Shown: positions 5,483 through 6,365 of the stretch, in pieces
Numbering within the stretch: the first letter of the stretch is position 1
Layout: each line of letters opens with the position of its first letter
Assembly (NCBI GenBank): GCA_019420045.1
Contig: JAHZHY010000168.1
Coordinates: 5,923-12,287, forward strand
Direction of reading: 5' to 3'
Length of the DNA stretch: 6,365 nt
DNA from: Clostridiales bacterium
GTDB taxonomy: Bacteria; Bacillota; Clostridia; Oscillospirales; Butyricicoccaceae
Notes under the pieces: generated by a model
Told to the model about the DNA's origin: nothing
Database searches by the model: none
The model's input: only the letters and a program-made list of their open reading frames with translations
Position numbers and translations under genes: made by a program

Positions 5483-6319
5483 ATGCTGGAACGGTTCTCT
5501 CTTCGGCGGACAAGCCGGGAAGATCAACCCCTGCGTTTTTTGCAGGTGGAAGATATCCACATCAATCCCAACCAGCCCCGGAAGTTTTTTGATGAGAAGG
5601 CTTTGGAAGAGCTGACGGCCAGCATCCGGCAGTACGGGCTCATCAACCCTCTCACCGTGCGGGAGACAAGGGAGGGCTATGAACTCATTGCCGGGGAACG
5701 GCGGCTGCGGGCCAGCCGGGGGGCCGGATTACATACCGTACCCTGCTATGTGTTACCCTCCAGCGATCAGGATTCCTCGGTGTTGGCTTTGGCGGAAAAC
5801 CTTCAGCGGCAGGACCTGGATTTTTATGAAGAAGCACAGGGCATTGCCCGGCTGATCCATGTCCATGGTCTGACACAGCAGCAGGCGGCGGACAAGCTGG
5901 GGAAAACCCAGTCGGCCATTGCCAACAAGCTGCGTCTGCTCCGCCTGCCGCCGGAGGTCATTGCGCTTCTCCGGCAATACCGGTTCAGCGAGCGCCACGC
6001 CCGGGCTCTTCTCCGGCTGGAAAATGGGGAGCAGCAGCTGCAGGCAGCCCAGGCCGCCGTCCGCCACGAATGGACAGTGGCACAGTTGGAGCGGTATGTG
6101 GAATCCTTGCGCCAAACGGGGCAGAAAGGCCTTCGTTCCCGCCCCAAAATGCTGGGCGATGTGCGTCTCTTCATCAACACCCTGAGCCGGGCAGTGGAGA
6201 CCCTGGGTCAGGCCGGTGTAGGAGCGGCCATGCAGCGCCGGTATGAAGGGGAGGAAATGGTGGTTACCATCCGTATCCCCGCTGCCGCCCCCACCAGGGC
6301 GGGCAGCGTTTCTCCATAA
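5483..6319 (+). CDS. noc: ParB-family CTPase/DNA-binding protein, probably nucleoid occlusion protein Noc
   Basis: ParB-family proteins load on a DNA site and spread as CTP-dependent clamps. Noc uses this to keep the division septum off the nucleoid, Spo0J/ParB to segregate origins. The 278-residue product has the N-terminal CTP-binding part with NPNQPR (28-33), GERRLRA (71-77) and ENLQR (105-109). The helix-turn-helix lies at about 130-153 (LTQQQAADKLGKTQSAIANK), followed by SERHARALL (169-177). The C-terminal dimerisation region is about 222-266 (DVRLFINTLSRAVETLGQAG, then IRIPA). As I recall the family, QSxIANKLRLL and ERHARAL are typical of Noc, whereas Spo0J has RPHIANHLRLL and GHGR-type residues. 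The position directly after rsmG is also that of B. subtilis noc. Residues 1-10 (MLERFSLRRT) could be a short membrane-targeting helix as in Noc, but this is weak. Start chosen from GGAGGTG; the 5468 ATG would add five residues. Spo0J/ParB remains the alternative. Confidence 0.85.
   Translation: MLERFSLRRTSREDQPLRFLQVEDIHINPNQPRKFFDEKALEELTASIRQYGLINPLTVRETREGYELIAGERRLRASRGAGLHTVPCYVLPSSDQDSSVLALAENLQRQDLDFYEEAQGIARLIHVHGLTQQQAADKLGKTQSAIANKLRLLRLPPEVIALLRQYRFSERHARALLRLENGEQQLQAAQAAVRHEWTVAQLERYVESLRQTGQKGLRSRPKMLGDVRLFINTLSRAVETLGQAGVGAAMQRRYEGEEMVVTIRIPAAAPTRAGSVSP
6280..6308 (+). other. GC-rich hairpin at the 3' end of the noc coding region
   Basis: C-GCTGCCGCCC (6280-6290) pairs with GGGC (6297-6300) and GGCAGCG (6302-6308), 11 pairs with one bulged G (6301), around the loop CCACCA. 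It ends eight bases before the noc stop codon. Only a weak T-rich stretch (GTTTCT) follows, so it could be a poor terminator, an RNA-stability element, or a by-product of the Ala/Pro-rich C-terminal codons. Confidence 0.45.
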
Positions 6320-6340
6320 CCTTTTGATCCTCTCTGTTTT

Positions 6341-6356
6341 TGTTCCATGTGAAACA
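6341..6356 (+). promoter_or_regulatory. parS-type centromere site downstream of noc/parB
   Basis: TGTTCCATGTGAAACA matches the parS consensus TGTTNCACGTGAAACA at all but one constrained position (T for C at position 8). It lies 21 bases after the noc stop, in noncoding sequence next to where parA/parB would be expected. It is identical to the minus-strand site at 4642-4657. Spo0J/ParB binding is the expected function; the sequence is not the Noc-binding consensus ATTTCCCGGGAAAT. Confidence 0.88.
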
Positions 6357-6365
6357 TTTTCACAT

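Noticed and set aside
5335..5592. Plus-strand open frame of 85 codons overlapping the rsmG-noc gap and the noc start
   Set aside because: It runs through the terminator and the promoter and into noc in another frame, with no recognisable protein features.
1..6365. Mobile element, CRISPR array, toxin-antitoxin or other accessory system
   Set aside because: No direct-repeat arrays, transposase or integrase motifs, or foreign-looking genes were seen. The whole window is the conserved origin-flanking block.

Overview
The window is a GC-rich piece (roughly 60% by eye) of the chromosome region next to the replication origin of a Gram-positive bacterium of the Bacillota. The order yidC, jag/khpB, mnmE, mnmG, rsmG, noc/parB is the conserved origin-flanking block of that phylum. 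High GC combined with Clostridia-like protein sequences suggests an Oscillospirales/Ruminococcaceae-type gut Clostridia member. That lineage guess is inference from style, not from a marker comparison.

Layout: all six genes lie on the plus strand. Bases 1-593 hold the 3' part of yidC (membrane insertase). A 21-base gap leads to khpB/jag (RNA-binding KH-R3H protein). A strong intrinsic terminator at 1316-1351 stands between khpB and mnmE. Then mnmE, mnmG and rsmG follow with gaps of 10 and 1 bases, as one translationally tight unit ending at a second intrinsic terminator (5389-5418). The last gene (5483-6319) is a ParB-family CTPase/DNA-binding protein that looks more like the nucleoid-occlusion protein Noc than Spo0J/ParB. 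It appears to have its own extended -10 promoter, embedded in an inverted repeat.

How the genes work together: MnmE and MnmG form the complex that puts the (carboxymethyl)aminomethyl group on wobble uridine 34 of certain tRNAs. RsmG methylates 16S rRNA at the G527 position (E. coli numbering). YidC and KhpB belong to the neighbouring rpmH-rnpA-yidC-jag block, mostly outside the window. The Noc/ParB gene belongs to the chromosome segregation and nucleoid-occlusion module that normally continues with parA/parB.

The main hidden signal is a pair of identical 16-base parS-type sites in opposite orientation. One lies inside the start of rsmG (4642-4657) and one just downstream of the noc/parB gene (6341-6356). 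A third half-site abuts the second and is cut by the window edge. I see no mobile element, CRISPR array, tRNA or rRNA. The window is a conserved housekeeping region, and its unusual content is regulatory and architectural rather than a new enzyme system.
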